Shown here piece after piece: positions 62,074 through 64,000 of a DNA stretch of 64,000 nt. The stretch covers positions 1 to 64,000 of the forward strand of contig DASPQJ010000037.1 in assembly GCA_035625025.1 (NCBI GenBank), given 5' to 3'. Source of the DNA: Bog-793 sp035625025 (lineage in GTDB: Bacteria > Actinomycetota > Acidimicrobiia > Acidimicrobiales > Bog-793). Position 1 is the first letter of the stretch; the number at the start of each line of letters is the position of its first letter. The notes beneath the pieces were generated by a model, which was not told where the DNA came from, searched no databases, and saw nothing but the letters and a program-made list of their open reading frames with translations. Both the position numbers and the translations under genes were made by a program.

Positions 62074-62541
62074 ATGGAAGAGATGAGGGATCTCATCGCC
62101 AGGAACTCGTTGTTCGCCGGTCTCCCGGACTCGACGATCGAGCTCGCCGCCGGATGCGCGCAGAACGTCGCCTTCGAACCGGGGGCCCGCATCCTCGTCG
62201 AGGGCGAGCCGGCCGACACGCTCTACCTCTTGCGCCGCGGGCGTGTCTCCCTGCAGGTGCAACGGCCCTCGGGCAAGCCGCTCGTCATCGAGACGATCGG
62301 GCCGAACTGCGTCCTCGGCTGGTCGTGGCTCGTGCCGCCGTATCGCTGGCACTTCGACGGCGTGGCGATCGACCCGGTCGGCGCCATCGCGATCGACGGC
62401 ACGTGTTTGCGTGCCAAGGCCGACGAGGACCCGGTGTTCGGCTACGCCCTCTTGCAGCGGATCAGCGGCGTGCTGCTCAGTCGTCTCCAGTCGACCCGCG
62501 TCCGTCTCCTCGACCTGTACGGGCACAGCCTTGAAGACTGA
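62074..62541 (+). CDS. Cyclic nucleotide-binding domain protein
   Basis: A 155-residue protein that is almost only a cyclic-nucleotide-binding beta barrel: NSLFAGLPDSTIELAAGCAQNVAF, EPGARILVEGEPADTLYLLRRGRVSL and LGWSWLVPPYRWHFDGVAID. No helix-turn-helix follows, so it is not a CRP-type regulator by itself. The phosphate-binding cassette (normally GExA...RxA) is degenerate, leaving ligand binding uncertain. ATG 62074 lies 4 bases after the previous stop and its end overlaps the next gene, so it belongs to the hydrogenase operon. Confidence 0.88.
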   Translation: MEEMRDLIARNSLFAGLPDSTIELAAGCAQNVAFEPGARILVEGEPADTLYLLRRGRVSLQVQRPSGKPLVIETIGPNCVLGWSWLVPPYRWHFDGVAIDPVGAIAIDGTCLRAKADEDPVFGYALLQRISGVLLSRLQSTRVRLLDLYGHSLED

Positions 62542-63379
62542 AGCCGAACGCCTGGCGGCGGGCCCCTTCGTGCCCTCCCGCTACCGCGTCGTCGATCGCA
62601 AACCCGAGACGTTCGACGTCACGACGCTCTGGCTCGAACCGATCGACGAGCCGATCACCGCCTTCCGGGCCGGACAGTTCAACATGCTGACCGCCTTCGG
62701 CGTCGGCGAGATCGCCATCTCGATCAGCTCGGCGCCCGGGGCGCCCGGCGCGATCGAACACACGGTGCGCGACGTCGGCGCGGTGAGCCACGCGCTCGCA
62801 TCCGCGGCGATCGGCGAAGTCGTCGGTGTGCGCGGTCCGTTCGGGACCGACTGGGGACTGGAAAGCCTCGAGGCGCTCGACGTCGTCGTCGTCGTCGGCG
62901 GGATCGGGCTGGCGCCGTTGCGCGGTGCGATGCGCTACCTCGCCGAGAACAAGTCGCCGTCGCGTCGGGTCGCGCTGCGCGTCGGAGCCCGCCTGCCGGA
63001 CCAGATCGTGTTCCCCGGGGAAATCGCTCGTTGGAAAGAGATGGGCATCGACGTCGAGGTGACCGTCGACGTCGCCGACTCGGGGTGGACCGGGCACGTC
63101 GGGGTCGTGACCCAGATCCTGCACGAGCTCCCCTTCGACGGGGCCAGCGCGGTCGCGCTCGTCTGCGGTCCGGAGATCATGATGCGCTTCAGCGCCCGGT
63201 CGCTCATCGACCTCGGCGTACGACCGGAGAACATCCGAGTCTCGCTCGAGCGCAACATGCAGTGCGGCATCGCATTGTGCGGCCACTGCCAGCTCGGTCC
63301 GTACCTGCTGTGCCGGGACGGGCCCGTCGTCCCCTACGCACCGCTCGCGGCGGAGCTCATCACGGAGAAGGAGCGATGA
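62531..63379 (+). CDS. Hydrogenase FAD/NAD(P)- and [2Fe-2S]-binding (gamma) subunit
   Basis: This subunit (282 residues from TTG 62531) is of the dihydroorotate-dehydrogenase-electron-transfer/HydG type. The FAD domain has FRAGQFNMLTAFGVGE and ISISSAPG; the NAD(P) domain has VVVVGGIGLAPLRGAMRYL and VCGPEIMMRFSARSL. The C-terminal [2Fe-2S] motif is CGIALCGHCQLGPYLLC. It would link H2 oxidation or production to NAD(P)H. The start is uncertain: TTG 62531 overlaps the previous gene by 11 bases, GTG 62570 is an alternative. Confidence 0.9.
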   Translation: MKTEAERLAAGPFVPSRYRVVDRKPETFDVTTLWLEPIDEPITAFRAGQFNMLTAFGVGEIAISISSAPGAPGAIEHTVRDVGAVSHALASAAIGEVVGVRGPFGTDWGLESLEALDVVVVVGGIGLAPLRGAMRYLAENKSPSRRVALRVGARLPDQIVFPGEIARWKEMGIDVEVTVDVADSGWTGHVGVVTQILHELPFDGASAVALVCGPEIMMRFSARSLIDLGVRPENIRVSLERNMQCGIALCGHCQLGPYLLCRDGPVVPYAPLAAELITEKER

Positions 63380-64000
63380 CGACTCGACCGACACTGGCGG
63401 TCTGGAAGTTCGCGTCGTGCGACGGCTGCCAGCTGGGCATCCTCGACTGCGAGGACGAGCTGATCCAGCTGACGGCGGCCGTGAGAATCGCCAGCTTCAC
63501 CGAGATGACGAGCGCGGTGATCGACGGTCCCTACGACGTCTCTCTCGTCGAGGGCTCGGTCACGACCCCCGAGGACGCCGAGCGGATCCTCGCCGTGCGC
63601 GCCGCCTCGGGCCTGCTCGTCACCATCGGGGCCTGCGCGACGGCGGGAGGCATCCAGGCGCTCCGCAACTACGCCGACGTCGGCGAGTACACGTCAGCGG
63701 TCTACGCCCACCCGGAGTACATCTCGACCCTGGCGACGAGCAGCCCCATCTCGGAACACGTCAAGGTCGACTTCGAGCTGCGCGGCTGCCCGATCAACCG
63801 CTTCCAGGTCATCGAGGTCGTCACGGCGCTCCTCGCTGGGCGCCGCCCGGTCATCCCGGGCTACAGCGTCTGCGAGGAGTGCAAGACACGGGGCAACCTC
63901 TGCGTGCTCGTCGCCCACGGCACGCCATGCCTCGGACCGGTGACACGGGCGGGCTGCGGCGCCCTCTGCCCGGCCGTCAACCGCGGCTGCTACGGCTGCT
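63376..64000 (+). CDS. NiFe hydrogenase small subunit, group 3b type, C-terminus beyond window
   Basis: The visible 208 residues show the small-subunit pattern: FASCDGCQLGILDCE with cluster ligands C15 and C18, VEGSVTTPEDAERI, IGACATAGGIQALRN, and RGCPINRFQVIEVV, then a C-rich tail (VCEECK, CGALCPAVNRGCYGC) for further clusters. No signal peptide: a cytosolic enzyme. ATG overlaps the previous stop (ATGA) with GGAGAAGGAG before it. The large subunit with the NiFe site should follow outside the window. Confidence 0.94.
   Translation, partial: MTTRPTLAVWKFASCDGCQLGILDCEDELIQLTAAVRIASFTEMTSAVIDGPYDVSLVEGSVTTPEDAERILAVRAASGLLVTIGACATAGGIQALRNYADVGEYTSAVYAHPEYISTLATSSPISEHVKVDFELRGCPINRFQVIEVVTALLAGRRPVIPGYSVCEECKTRGNLCVLVAHGTPCLGPVTRAGCGALCPAVNRGCYGC

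Overview
This 64 kb window is one contiguous stretch of a high-GC chromosome from an actinobacterium. The evidence is a WhiB-family Fe-S regulator, SepF and DivIVA beside ftsZ with no ftsA, a MurE with the meso-diaminopimelate motif DNPR, a three-gene transhydrogenase (pntAA-pntAB-pntB), and many start codons placed directly behind a TANNNT -10 hexamer (leaderless transcripts). The mix of pyruvate:ferredoxin oxidoreductase, PEP synthase and a group 3b-type NiFe hydrogenase would fit the class Acidimicrobiia or a nearby deep lineage. That placement is inference, because no rRNA gene is present. I see no insertion sequence, prophage or CRISPR array, and the density of short overlaps is typical of a core chromosomal region.

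Layout. Positions 1-10.8 kb hold a PAS-GGDEF-EAL protein cut by the window start, a secreted protein, tRNA-Val, a large membrane protein with a glycosyltransferase, a secreted helical protein, a DnaQ-type exonuclease, a PAS-GAF-HD-GYP protein and whiB. Positions 11-16 kb hold an FGGY kinase, an FAD reductase, xseB/xseA and, divergently, the RNase P RNA gene. Positions 16.4-20.3 kb hold a three-gene operon (54-residue ORF, terpene-cyclase-like repeat protein, PEP synthase) and a GlsB-like membrane protein. Positions 20.3-26.7 kb hold a zinc-ribbon coiled-coil protein, an inositol-phosphatase-family protein, a hypothetical, and a four-gene operon (phosphatase, cobalamin adenosyltransferase, leucyl aminopeptidase, ROK kinase). 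Positions 26.7-34.4 kb hold an Rrf2 regulator, a group 2-like sigma factor, rluD, lspA, a TraR/DksA protein with a histone-H1-like half, a DUF167 protein and ileS.

Positions 34.7-52.7 kb, all on the minus strand, are the division and cell-wall (dcw) cluster. Read 5' to 3' it is mraZ, rsmH, ftsL, ftsI, murE, mraY, murD, ftsW, murG, murC, murB, ftsQ, ftsZ, pgeF, yggS, sepF, yggT, divIVA. Most junctions from rsmH to ftsQ are 4-base ATGA/GTGA overlaps. murF is absent between murE and mraY, and ftsA is absent as usual for actinobacteria.

Positions 53-64 kb are about redox balance. They hold the proton-translocating transhydrogenase, a pyruvate:ferredoxin oxidoreductase operon (porG, porA, porB) ending in a GltD-like flavoprotein fused to ferredoxin domains, and, divergently, a hydrogenase operon (Fe-S subunit, cyclic-nucleotide-binding protein, FAD/[2Fe-2S] subunit, small subunit cut by the window end). 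Together with PEP synthase at 17.4 kb these genes connect H2, NAD(P)H, ferredoxin, pyruvate and PEP. The direction of carbon flow cannot be read from sequence.

The items most worth a second look are: the 19-base divergent ileS/DUF167 intergenic region with two overlapping -10 hexamers; the H1-like TraR/DksA protein; the operon linking a toroid repeat protein to PEP synthase; the POR operon with a built-in NAD(P)H-type module; the FGGY kinase whose glycerol-contact residues are changed; and the missing murF.
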